A stretch of 64,000 nt of DNA from Paratinospora sagittata (Eukaryota; Streptophyta; Magnoliopsida; Ranunculales; Menispermaceae), in assembly GCA_035771175.1 (NCBI GenBank), contig CM069607.1, forward strand, positions 9,191,501 through 9,255,500, written 5' to 3'. Position 1 is the first letter of the stretch, and every line of letters begins with the position of its first letter. The position numbers and the translations under genes were made by a program. Of this stretch, positions 48,364 through 59,563 are shown in pieces. The notes under the pieces were generated by a model. The model worked only from the letters and a program-made list of their open reading frames with translations. It was not told the origin of the DNA and made no database searches.

Positions 48364-50409
48364 TGTAACACCCCGTGCTTTTAATCAATGTATTTGGTTA
48401 ATTTATACGTACACTGAAGAGTATAATACACATATAAGTACCTTTAATTCCATGTGTACATGTGTCAAATAAACGTGAACATGTCAAAAGTGAGTTCAGA
48501 ATGTGATTACACGTGTATGTCTCATGTAGATTGAGTGTATAGAAGAAGAAGATGAGGAATGAAGTAAGAAAAAAATAAAATAAAAATATATTTTGTGGGG
48601 GTACTGTTCATTTACGGGTACTGTTTACCGAACAGTACCGTGAACAGTACTCATATGGAAAAAATAAAAAATAATAATAAAAGGAAAGAAGTTGCAGAAC
48701 GAACGGACAAAGAGAAGAAGGAGAAGAAGAAAAAGGGGAAACGCGGGATTCGCGTCAAATTTGGACCCGCGGTAAGTGATTTTCACTCTATTTCTTCGTG
48801 AAATTGATCTTTAACTAGTGTATGACGATTCTAGCGGAGTAATTTTTGCTGTGAGAGCCGTTTTACGGCGTTTTTAAAAATTGGGGTTTTGACCTAACGT
48901 GAATGAAAATTTGCTAAGAAGGTTGGAAAACACTCTCTGGACTGTCGGGACCCCGAATATGTGGTTAGATTGAATTTAGTTAGAGTGTATATTGGAGACC
49001 TTTTGAATCATAAACCCGATGAAACGCCAGTTTAAGGCTATAGAATGGTAGAAGGCACTGTTGCGAGTGCATCGATGCTAATTTCATGATTTTTGGGATC
49101 GTTTGACCATTTTAGGAAAAATTTACATCTTTCGAATGAATAGTGTTATGATCATATCCAGTGAATAAAATGGAATTAGAATCCAATGAAACTCCGGTTT
49201 GAGATCATAGAATCGTAGATAACTAAATTCCGGACGTTTCGATGTTAAGAACATGCTTTGTGGATATGACATATGTTTTCCTATGTATTGTCATGGTGAA
49301 ATAACCCCATCTTAGCTGCTGAACCAGTTAGAAAATTTGAGTGTAGTCATAGTGTTTTGGTGAGTTGAAATGGTGATTCTCATGATAATCTATGGTTCAT
49401 TTCAGTGTTTAAATTGAGAGCTCAAGTGCATGGATAAATGCTCTTGAGATAGCAATTATGATGGGCGTTTATTGTTGCTCGATTGACTGAGAAACCCCGT
49501 GTAACCACTGTGAGTATAGTTTTCTTGATTTGGTTCTTGTATGGCATTGTACACATATAAACTGTTTGATTGTATGCATGTTTAAGTAATGCATTGAGTT
49601 TTAGTGATGATGCAAACTGATTTTTAGAAATTGGAGCTTATAATAATGTCATTTCGTTAGGAATTAGACCCGGATGAGGTTTTGCGAGTCCTCATTGTTA
49701 GTTGGTCTGTCCTAACAAGGGTTGCGATCCTTGAAATGACTGTGAATTGGGTAATGAGAGGCTGTGGCTACCTTGTACGACCATACAAGGGTTAGACCCG
49801 CTCTCTTGCCTTGAAGGAGGGAGATGGTAAAATATTTATGAATGAGCAATATTGTGTGCACGTATATTATTTTGATGAATGGTGCATATGTGCTTTTGAA
49901 ATGTTTTAAATCGATTTGATATGCCATGTTTCCTAAAATGCATGCGATTGTCATGTCAAGAACTATATTCACTGAGCTGTTGTTTGCTCACTCCATTTCC
50001 TCCAATATTTCAGGTATTGAGTCGAAGGGAAAAGGAAAAATCCGTGAGTGATAATCACGTGAGCCTTCGTCTGGTATGTGTATGCATGCTTGGAGGAAAT
50101 ATGTTATATGTTTGTTATTTTGATATGTATAATTATCACATACTATAGATATACTATCACCTAGATAGGTTGTGTGGTAATATTATATAATGCTTGGGAT
50201 GGTGGAATGAGATGATCATAGATATTTATCAGGTGAGAATTTAATTTGTGGAATGAATGGAATGAATGTGAGTTGATTTGTGGTATATTGGGAAAATTTG
50301 TGCATGTCCGTTGAGGCTGACAGTGTATTGTATATTGTATATGAGTATGTATAGTGTATAATACACTGTGCCGGTCATGACGTCAGCCTACGTCAAGGGC
50401 GTCGTGACA
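48364..50409 (+). mobile_element. Long solo LTR E1 (2046 bp) inside copia gag
   Basis: TGTAACACCCCG...GGCGTCGTGACA flanked by AAAAG (48359-48363, 50410-50414). It shares extended blocks with E2 (51052-53762), including GGAATTAGACCCGGATGAG and CACTGAGCTGTTG...GCTCACTCCATTTCCTCC followed by TTTCAGGTATTGAGTCG. TGTAACACCCCG starts and a CACTGAGCT...CAGGT block near the 3' end are common in plant chromovirus LTRs, so that origin is inferred. Non-coding. Confidence 0.87.
48601..48650. repeat. Short inverted repeat in LTR E1
   Basis: GTACTGTTCA then ACGGGTACTGTT pairs with AACAGTACCGTGAACAGTAC across a 5-base loop, with a small bulge. It could fold into a stem of about 20 bp in the LTR transcript. 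Confidence 0.65.
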
Positions 50410-51051
50410 AAAAGGATATGGAAAGGTGGAGAAATCTAATCGCATGAGTATGATGATCATGAAGAAGGGCATTCCGAAAGCATTCAAGGGCACAATGTCT
50501 GAAAAGATCACTACAGCTAAGGAGTTCCTTGTGGACATTAAAAAGAGGTTTGTCAAGAACGAAAAAGCTGAAATAGGTACGCTCTTGACAAGTCTAATTT
50601 CAATGAGGTATAAGGACAAATGCAATATAAGGGAGTACATCATGAAATTGTCTCATCTTGCTTCCAAGTTGAAAGCACTTAAGCTTGAACTTTCTGAGGA
50701 CTTGTTGGTGCATCTAGTTTTGATATCCCTTACGACACAGTTTAGCCAGTTTAAGGTGAGCTACAACTGTCAAAAAGAGACTTGCTCTCTGAATGAGCTC
50801 GTCTCATATTGTGTTCAGGAAGAAAAAAGGCTTAAGCAAGATAAGATAGAGAGTGCTCATCTGGCCTCAACCTTGAAGGACAAGGGAAAGAAAAGGAAGA
50901 AGGATAAGGAAGTTGTAGATATGGCACCTCAAAAGAAACAACAAAAGAAATCGAATGAATCGGCAGGTACTAGTTGTTTCTTTTGTGGAGTTGAAGGGCA
51001 TAAGAAGAAGCAATGCACCAACTATCACGCATGGCGTGCTAAGAAAGGTAT

Positions 51052-53762
51052 TGTAACACCCCGTAGTTTTAATTAAATACATACGTTGAATTACGCGTAT
51101 ATCGAGATGTATAATACACATATTTTATACGTAAGAGGCAAATATACGCGTGTATGATTAGTAAATAAATAAAATTAGAAAATAAAGATGATATATATGG
51201 ATCATCCTATATGAGTGCTTACAAGTTAAAAATTGGAGTTGAATTAAATTGATTAATGTATGAGGTTGGTTAATTAAATATGTGGATTGAAGTATGATTT
51301 AAGGACTTAATGCATAGTATGATGTAATGTATTAATGAATAGTATGATTTAATGAGTTAAATATTAAGATGAGAAAGTTGGTTTGTTAAATTGCATGAGG
51401 AGCATGGGATAAAAAAATAAAATAAAGATCTCTTATCTCCAACGTTTGACAACAAGAGAAAAAAGAATAAAAAAGAATAAAAAGAAGTTGCAAAAGAAAG
51501 AGAAGGAGAAGAAGAAGGTGCAGAACGAAAGAAAGGAAAGGGCGGAAGAGAGGAAAAAGAGGGAGAACGCGGGATTGACGCGAAATCGGGACTCGCGGTA
51601 AGTGATTTTCACTCTATTTCTTCGTAAACTTGATATCTAAGCTAGATGTAGCATTTCTTTCGGAGTAATTTTTACTGTGGGAGCCGTTTTACGGCGTTTT
51701 TAAAAATTGGGATTTTTACCCAACGTGAATAAAAATCCGCTAGGAAGGTTGGAAAACACTTCCTAGGCTGTATGAACCTTAAATATATGGTTAGATTGAA
51801 TTTATGTGTTCATTTGAAATTTTTATAGCCGTTGAAAGTTTGTTGAAATTTAGAGTTTCGATTGGAGACCTTTTGAATCAATTAAAACCCAATGAAACTC
51901 TAGTTTAAGGCTATAGAATAGTAGAATGCACTGTTACGAGTCCATCGATGCTAAGTTCATGATTTTTGGAGACCGTTTGACAATTTTAATAAAAATTTAC
52001 ATGTTTCTAATAAGTAGTGAAGATGTGAACAGTAACGTGAATAGTATTTTGATCATATCCAGTGAATAAAATGGAATTAGAATCCAATGAAACTCCGGTT
52101 TGAGATCATAGAATCGTAGAGAATTGAATTCCGGACGTTTCGATGTTAAGATCATGATTTTTGGATATGATTTAATATTTTTAGTAACTAAATATATGGT
52201 TTTGGTGAGTAAAATTCACTATCGTGACCTTCGCGAACGTGTAAAACCTCAATAAAATACAGGTAGTAGAATGATAGAATGAGTGATTTTACACGTGTCG
52301 ATGTGGACAGAATAATTTTATGAATGTTATTGATTTTTAATAAAATTGATATATGTTCCAGTAAAAAATAAATTGAGAATTAGTGAAAATATGAAATGGG
52401 AAATCTATTTTCACTGTTCTTTCTTGTGGAAATATCTAGATTTACCACAGAAACGAGATATTAGTTTCTTCAACTGTTTATGAGTCCTAAAGTGAGTTAG
52501 AATCTAAATTCACAGAATGGGTATAAGATTATTCAGGTTGATCTTTATTCTTAATGATTTAAAGTGAGTTGAGAAATTGAAGATGTAAATAGATATGAAT
52601 AAATGAAATTGAATTATGGAGTGGCTCTGACAGGTTGAATTAGTTGGATATAAATTGGAGCTGGACTCGAAAGCGATGGTGATCGTGTTTAAATTGGAAA
52701 AGTCTTGTACTGTGAGTATATTTTCTTGATTTTGGTTCTTGTATGACATTTTATTTATATGAAATGTTTAATTGTAAACATGTTACATACGTACATGCTT
52801 TGTATTTTATTGATCATTCAAAATGATTTTGGCATTTGGAGTATGCGAGACTTGCGAAGGCAGATCGCATATGATGTCATTTCGTTAGGAATTAGACCCG
52901 GATGAGTGTTATGCGTAACCTCATTATCAGTAGGCCTGTCCTAACAAGGATTGAAGATCCTTGAAATGACTGTGAATTGGGTAATGAGAGGCTGTGGCTA
53001 CCTTGTAACGGCCATACAAGGGTTAGACCCGCTCTCTTGCCTTGAAGGAGGGAGATTGTGAATTTTGTGGAAAAAAAGATGCATTGTTTTCTTGAAAACA
53101 CATGAAATTATGTTGTTGACATGTATAATATATTTGTTGAATGATGCGCGTGTTTAATACTTGTTTGAAATGATTTTAAATGTCATATTTTCCTAAATGC
53201 ATATAATTGTCATATCAAGAAATATATTCACTGAGCTGTTGATTGCTCACTCCATTTCCTCCAATATTTCAGGTATTGAGTCGAAGGAAAAATGAAGAAT
53301 CCGTGAGTGATAATCATGTGAGCCTTCGTCTGGTATGTATATGGATGCATTGGAGGATATGGGTTATATTTTTGTTGTTTTGATATGTAGAATTATCACA
53401 TACTATATATATAACATCACCTAGATGGGTTGTGGGGTAATGTTATATTATGCTTGTGATAATGAAATGAGATGATCAGATATATTGATCAGGTGAGAAT
53501 TTGATGTGTGAATGAATGGAATGAATGGTGAAATGGTTATTTATATATATATATATCTCTTTGATTTGATTTGTGGTATATTAGGAAAAAATGTGAAATG
53601 TTAATTTTATGGGGAGGTGTTGTCGAAATTTCTGGAAATTTTGGAAAGGATTGTGAGATTATGTGAAGGCTGACAGTGTATTGTATACTGTATATGGGTA
53701 TATACAGTGTATAATACATTGTGTTGGTCATGACGTCAGCCTACGTCAGGGGCGTCGTGACA
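51052..53762 (+). mobile_element. Long solo LTR E2 (2711 bp) inside copia gag-pol
   Basis: It starts TGTAACACCCCGTAG and ends CAGGGGCGTCGTGACA, homologous to E1 at both ends and through the middle. GGTAT precedes it (51047-51051). The matching GGTAT is not at its right end but 510 bp further on, at 54272-54276, after foldback F2. The host copia frame (WRAKKG | MLLNLVSEADL) resumes there. E2 and F2 together therefore occupy one target site. Confidence 0.82.
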
Positions 53763-53780
53763 ATATACATAAGGCCTTTT

Positions 53781-54271
53781 TGTCACGCCTGGGTTGCACA
53801 CAGTGCCCCTTACCCAGGGTGATAAGTACCCCCGTAGAGCATACTCCAGCCATTATATACCACATAATATTGTCACATCCCAGTACACAGCCCACCGCAG
53901 TGTCTAGTACCCCGGGATCATTTGTCCACACTATTCATTCATTTTTATGAATAGTGCAGGGTCTCCCCCAGATTCGAACTCACAACCTCCTTATAAGGTT
54001 TGATTTCGCAATCTAAGAAATCACTGAGCCATTGATTTCGCAATCTGAGTAACCTTATAAGGAGGTTGTGAGTTCGAATCTGGAGGAGGCCCTACACTAT
54101 TCATAAAAATAAATGAATAGTGTGGACAAATGATCCCAGGAGTACTAGACACTGCGGTGGGCTGTGTACTAGGATGTGACAATATTATGTGGTATATAAT
54201 GGTTGGAGTATGCCCTGCGGAGGTACTCATCACCCTGGGTAGGGGGCACTATGTGCAACCCAGGCGTGATA
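53781..54271. mobile_element. Foldback element F2, joined to LTR E2
   Basis: Left arm GTCACGCCTGGGTTGCAC and right end GTGCAACCCAGGCGTGATA are inverted repeats. Both arms carry GAGTTCGAATCTGG-type B-boxes pointing outwards. The axis region (about 54005-54045) is rearranged: an A-box-like TGGCTCAGTG survives only on the minus strand. An 18-bp linker, ATATACATAAGGCCTTTTTG-like, separates it from E2. The first base after it begins the GGTAT duplication that belongs to E2. Confidence 0.7.
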
Positions 54272-54359
54272 GGTATGCTTCTTAATTTGGTTTCTGAGGC
54301 TGATTTAACTTCGGTACCTAGACACACGCGATGGATAGATTTTTGTGCAACAACTCACA

Positions 54360-55246
54360 TGTCACGCCTGGGTTGCACCGCAGTGCCCCCTACCCAGGGT
54401 GATGAGTACCCCAATCTACAGGGCGTACTCCAGCCATTATGGAACCATAATATTGTCCTATCCCAGTACACAGCCCGCCTACAGCGTCTAGTACCCCCGG
54501 GATCATTTGTCCACACTATTAATCATGAATAGTGCAAGGCCTCCCCTAGATTCGAACTCACAACCTCCTTATAAGGTTTGATTTCATAATCTGAGTAGCC
54601 ACTGAACCATTGGCTCAGTGGTTACTCCAAGTGCGAAACCTAACTCCTTAAGGGAGGTTGCGAGTTTGACTTGGGGGGAGGCCCTGCACTGTTCATGATG
54701 AACAGTAGGGACAAATGATCCCAGGTACGAGACGTCCTTATGTGGCAGGCTGTACCGGTGGCCTTTTTGTCACGCCCGGGTTGCACCGCAGTGCCCTCTA
54801 CCCAGGGTGATGAGTACCCCAATCTACAGGACATACTCCAGCAATTTTGGATCCCATAATATTGTCTCATCTGGGTGGCATCCCCTCCGCAGAGCGTACT
54901 CTCCAGCCAGATCATTTACCCCATGCACAATCCACAGCACGGGAAGGGCCTCCCCCAGAATCAAACTCGAGACCTCCCTTAAGGAGTCTGATTCGCATTC
55001 TGAGTACCACTGAGAATGCGTAATCAGACTCCTTAAGGGAGGTCTCGAGTTCGATTCTGGGGGAGGCCCTCCCTGTGCTGTGGGTTGTGCAGGGGGTAAA
55101 TGATCTGGCTGGAGAGTACGCTCTGCGGAGGGATGCCACCCAGATGAGACAATATTATGGGATCCATAATGGCTGGAGTACGCCCTGTAGATTGGGGTAC
55201 TCATTACCCTGGGTAGGGGGCACTGCGGTGCAACCCGGGCGTGACA
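54360..55246. mobile_element. Foldback dimer F3-F4 in copia protease
   Basis: F3 (54360-54758) has a full left arm, an A-box TGGCTCAGTGG at 54611-54621 and a truncated right arm. A TGGCCTTTTTG junction (54760-54770) leads into F4 (54771-55246), a complete palindrome from TCACGCCCGGGTTGCACCGC to GCGGTGCAACCCGGGCGTGACA, though its axis has lost the A-boxes. F4 has B-box GAGTTCGATTC at about 55048-55058. The flanks ACTCACA and CTCATCAG are remnants of the host ACTCA(C/T)ATCAG, but a clean TSD is not visible. The 170-codon minus-strand frame here is a by-product of the palindrome. Confidence 0.7.
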
Positions 55247-55294
55247 CTCATCAGTGTGTCTATGCAGGATTACCTGAGTTTCCGAAAGCCAAAT

Positions 55295-55824
55295 TGTCAC
55301 GACGCCCCTGACGTAGGCTGACGTCATGACCGGCACAATGTATTATACATTGTATATACTCATATACACTATACAATACATTGTCAGCCTTCACATAATC
55401 TCACAATCCTTTCCAAAATTTCCAGAAATTTCGACAGCACCTCCCCATAAAATGGACATTTCACATTTTTTTCTAATATACCACAAATCAAATCAAAGAG
55501 ATATATATAAATAATCATTCCACCATTCATTCACACATCAAATTCTCAGCTAATCAATATATCTGATCATCTCATTTCATTATCACAAACATAGTATAAC
55601 ATTACCCCGCAACCCATCTAGGTGATGTTATATATATAGTATGTGATAATTCTACATATCAAAATAACAAAAATATAACCCATATCCTCCAATGCATCCA
55701 TATACATACCAGACGAAGGCTCACGTGATTATCACTCACGGATTTTTCATTTTTCCTTCGACTCAATACCTGAAATATTGGAGGAAATGGAGTGAGCAAT
55801 CAATTAAAAGTACGGGGTGTTACA
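55295..55824 (-). mobile_element. Internally deleted LTR E3 (530 bp) in copia protease
   Basis: It runs TGTCACGACGCCCC...GTACGGGGTGTTACA, the reverse complement of the ends of E1 and E2, and is flanked by CAAAT at 55290-55294 and 55825-55829. The host frame continues across it (RKP | NDVERYIYVGDG). It keeps the terminal 15 bp of the 5' end and about 510 bp of the 3' end of the LTR, so roughly 2 kb is deleted. Confidence 0.87.
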
Positions 55825-58789
55825 CAAATGATGTTGAAAGATACATCTATGTGGGCGATGGCAAGACAATTCAAATTGAGGCAATAGAAAAATTTAGATT
55901 ATTGTTAAAGAATGAATTTTATTTGGATCTTGTTGAGACATTTGTTGTACCGTCTTTTAAACGGAATTTGATTTTTATTTCTGCTTTGGACAAATTTAGT
56001 TATTCTTGTTCATTTGGGAATGGAAAATTTAGTTTGTTTCATGATTCAAAATTGGTTGGTTTTGATTCTTTATTAGGATATGGTAATCTGTATTTAATTG
56101 ATACAATTGATTCATTTAATGAATCCTTGCAATTAAGTACACGAGGTATCAAAAGAAAGTTAACCAGCGTGAATACGACTGCGTTATGACACAACAGATT
56201 AGGTCACATCTCAAGAAGGAGAATAGATATACTTGTGTCAAACCAAATTCTAAATCCATTAAATTTCACAAATTTTGATGTTTGTGTTAACTGTATAAAG
56301 GAAAAACAAACCAACAAAAGGAGATTTGAAGCCAACAGGACTTTGGATGTCTTAGAACTTATACATACGGATATTTGTAACTCATTCCCTACATTTGCTT
56401 GGAATTGTCAACAATACCTTATAACGTTCATAGACGATTTTTCCATATATGGTTATATATATCTCATTCATGAAAAGTCACAATCGCTGGATGTGTTCAA
56501 AAATTATAAGGCTGAAGTTGAGAACCAACTCAGCAAAATGATAAAAAGTGTCAGATATGACCGTGGTGGTGAGTACTATGACAGATATGACGGTTCCAGG
56601 ACCATTTTCTAAGGTCCTAGAGGAATATTGTATCGTCCTACAGTACACTATGCTAGGTTCACCTACAATGAATGGTGTTGCTGAAAGATGAAATAGGACG
56701 CTCAAAGGACATGGTGAGGAGTATAATCAGTCATTCTACCTTACCAGAATTACTCTAGGGGGAACCACTTAAGACTGTAGCTTAGATCCTTAACAGAGTT
56801 TCAATTAAGGCGACTACCAAAACCTCTTATGAACTTTGGACAAGCAAAAGGCCTAGTCTAAAACACTTGCATATTTGGGGATGTCCAGCTGAGGCAAGGC
56901 CTTATAGGCCTAATGAAAAGAAACTGGACTCAAGGACTGTGAAGTGTTATTTTATTGGACACTTTGAAAGATCCAGGGGGTACAAGTTTTATGATCCCAT
57001 AACTAAGTCGATTTTTGAGTCATAAAATGCCCTGTTCTTTGAGGATGTCGAGTTTGCGGGGAAAGATACAGTTAAGGACTTTGTCTTTGAAGAGGAATAT
57101 GTTGATATTCCCATAGGTGTTATTGGCATTGATCAGGATCTTATTCCTAACCTTGTTCAAGACACAACAAATCAGGACAATGGCATAGAGCCTCTCATTC
57201 AAGAAATTGTTCCAGAAGAGCAAACTCTAGCACCTCAAGAATTTATGCCATTAAGGAGATCCACTAGAGATATGAGAAGTGCAGTACCAGATGACTGCAT
57301 TATATATCTCCAAGAACATGAGGTAAATATTGGAGTGATGGAAGATGATTCGATCAACTTCCGTCAAGCCATGCAAAGTTCTAACTCTCATAAGTGGATT
57401 GATGTCATGAATGAAGAGATCAAATCCATAAAGGGCAATGACGTGTGGAATCTTGTCCCATTACCAGAAGGTGTGAAACTCATTAGTTGCAAATGGATAT
57501 TTAAGACCAAAAAGGATTCAAAAGGTGATGTAGAGAGGTACAAAGCTCGTATTGTCGCAAAGGGCTTTACATAGAAAGAACGAATTGACTATAAAAAAAC
57601 TTTCTCTCCGGTTTCTTCGAAACCAAGAGATTTCTAACTAAGAATTTTGAGATGAAAGATCTTGGTAACGCTTCTTTTGTATTAAGCATTCAGATACACC
57701 AAGATCGCTCTCGGGGTATTCTTGGATTATCACAAAAGAGTTATATTGAAAAGGTTCTCAAGCGATATGGCATGTAGGATTGCAAACCAGGTGATACCCT
57801 TGCGGCTAAAGGAGACAAGTTTAGTCTCAATCAATACCCTAAGAACGATTTTAAGGAAAAGAAAATGCACAAGATTCCTTATGCCTTAACAGTTGGGAGT
57901 CAAATGTATGCTCAAGTTTGTACACGTCCGAATATTGTGTACATTACTTGGATGTTGGGCAGATATTTAAGCAATCTAGAAATAGACCATTGGAAAGTAG
58001 CCAAACGGGTCTTGCAGTACTTACAAAGAACAAAAGACTACGTGCTCACGTATCAAAGGTTGGAACAGCTTAAGATTTAGGTATACTGACTCCGATTTTG
58101 CTGGAAGCGAAGATAGTATGAAATCTACGTCAGATTATATCTATATGCTAGCTGGAGGTGTTGTCTCCTGGAATAGTGTTAAACAGTCACTTATAGCCTC
58201 TTCTACCATGGCAGCAGAGTTCATAGCATGTTATGAGGTATCAAATCACGGAACATGGCTGCAAAATTTTGTCATGGGGCTGCGCATAATGGATGGTATT
58301 GAAAGACCACTCAAGTTATTTTGTGACAATAAGTCAACAGTTATGTATTTCAACAACAGCATAAGCTCAACGAAGTCAAAGCATATAGATATCATGTTCC
58401 TAGTTGTTAAAGAAAGAGTTCAAAGTGGATAGTTGTTTATAGAACACATCAGAACAAACTCCATGGTTGCAGATCGGCTTACTAAGGGATTGCCACCATA
58501 GTGTTTCATGAGCACATTACTCGTATGGGTGTCATGTCTATTGATGATATTCAGTTTTAGTGGGAGTTTGTACATTTATATGCGTTTATGATATAAACAA
58601 TTTTCAGTTATTTCAGTTTATGAATATTTTGAGGTTATTTTCTACAGAAATAAAGTTTTGATTTATTTATACTCTGATTTTAGTATGGTTTGATCTCACT
58701 AAGGTTTAAGGGTGGACCAGTTGGAAATAGGCATGTTAAGATCACATTATATGAAATTTCTATGCTATACATCCACATCATGATCCACA

Positions 58790-59190
58790 TAATTTGGACT
58801 TTAATGTATCTAATCTGTTGTGGGCCTTTAATGTGTAGAGACTCAAAGATTTTTTTTTATGATAGGCTAAAATAAAAATATCAATAGATAACATGGTAAT
58901 TATCTATAAAAGCGGTTATGGCCCCCAGATCTCACGTACCACTATCATTATCACACTTCTATTTCTAACGTCCCATCATCAGATTTAGCGTACAGAGAAA
59001 AGCAAAGGGTTTCTCTTGGAAAAACGTGTTGATCTAAAAGACGAACCGCACGACTTTAGAAATCAACTCGTCCTTATGGTTTCAGGTACGCTTCTGTTTT
59101 ATCGTTTATTGATTCTTGGTGATTCAATGTGAATGTTCCTATACTTTGAAATATGATTTTCACCAAAAGAAATTCTCTAACGGTTTCTGT
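58790..59190 (+). repeat. Copia 3' LTR (limits approximate)
   Basis: Homologous to 46431-46846, including TATAAAAGCGGTTATGG (58910-58926), CTTCTATTTCTAACGTCCCA and ATTGATTCTTGGTGATTCAATG. It ends near CTCTAACGG before a TA run. The sequence 58561-58789 lies between the pol stop and this homology and could be the outer part of the LTR if the 5' copy is truncated. Confidence 0.65.
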
Positions 59191-59192
59191 TT

Positions 59193-59194
<2 letters not shown>

Positions 59195-59252
<58 letters not shown>
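59195..59252. repeat. (AT)29 microsatellite
   Basis: An uninterrupted AT run of 58 bp, directly after the copia 3' LTR homology. Confidence 0.9.
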
Positions 59253-59255
<3 letters not shown>

Positions 59256-59558
59256 TTCATTATCTCAGGGTCGGCATTAACCTTTTCAAGAATGCCCTTT
59301 TAGCTAAGGTAGGGAGAGAATGCCAGATGAAAATTCTTTTATTTGGCTGGTAAGTCATTAAGTTGTAATAATATTGCCTTTCATTAACTCTCTTATTATA
59401 TATAAGTTCTAACAGTAAATTCATTCTGTTCCTGATGAAATATTCATCTTTTTTATTAAATCACATGTTAGTTCTCCATCTTAATAAATATAGAACTTGA
59501 TAAAATTAGTTTCCATTTTCAATATAGTGGAAATATTTCACATGTATATACCTGCAGC
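59253..59558. other. Spacer, nothing recognised
   Basis: About 300 bp between the microsatellite and the multimeric foldback element. No feature was seen. Confidence 0.5.
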
Positions 59559-59563
59559 CATTT

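Larger units (their letters stand above)
48200..51051 (+). pseudogene. Copia gag, split by a solo LTR
   Basis: The frame starts MTSVNITTKF at 48200 and, after a frameshift near 48232, continues NDFNFESWKKNLL to FDDKK at 48363. It resumes at 50415 with DMERW and runs through IPKAFKGTMSEKITTAKEFL to a CFFCGVEGHKKKQC zinc knuckle (C-x2-C-x4-H-x4-C, about 50978-51020). It is cut again at 51051 after WRAKKG. The interruption at 48364-50409 carries a perfect AAAAG duplication, so the coding sequence was split by insertion, not rearranged. Confidence 0.8.
54277..58560 (+). pseudogene. Copia pol: protease, integrase, truncated RT, RNase H
   Basis: After MLLNLVSEADLTSVPRHTRW come IDFCATTHM (protease active site, DSGATTH in relatives, here FCATTH) and, past an insertion, SVSMQDYLSFRKP (55252-55293). 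Past another insertion come NDVERYIYVGDGK and GAG-pre-integrase HRLGHISRR with CVNCIKEKQ (56190-56310). Integrase follows with HTDICNSF, TFIDDFSIYGY, RYDRGGEYY and MNGVAER (56370-56690). Next are RSTRDMRSAVPDD and WKWIFKTKKDSKGD-type RT start (57250-57575), then FSPVSS joined directly to KNFEMKDLGNASF at about 57625-57650. RNase H shows VASSTM-type IASSTMAAEFIAC and KSKHIDI. Roughly 160 codons of RT, including the catalytic YVDD, are absent; several stops and frameshifts are present. Confidence 0.82.
46431..59190 (+). mobile_element. Nested Ty1/copia retrotransposon (host of seven insertion blocks)
   Basis: Homologous LTR sequences bracket a gag-pol remnant: 46431-46846 and 58790-59190 share TAATTTAGGCTTTAATGTATC, TATAAAAGCGGTTAT, GATCACACGTAC and ATTGATTCTTGGTGATTCAATG. 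Outer LTR ends and a TSD could not be fixed. Removing the inserted blocks (46881-47381, 48364-50409, 51052-53762 with 53763-54271, 54360-55246, 55295-55824) restores an almost continuous gag-pol order. About 7.2 kb of the 12.8 kb is thus later insertion. The element is dead: it has stops, frameshifts and a missing reverse-transcriptase core. Confidence 0.8.

Noticed and set aside
54355..55251. TCACA / CTCAT as the TSD of the F3-F4 foldback block
   Set aside because: The two 5-mers do not match, and the host reading frame is short by two bases on the right. A TSD may have been lost and is not claimed.
54824..55336. 170-codon minus-strand open frame
   Set aside because: It runs across the palindromic arms of foldback F4 and into LTR E3; a palindrome produces mirrored open frames without selection.
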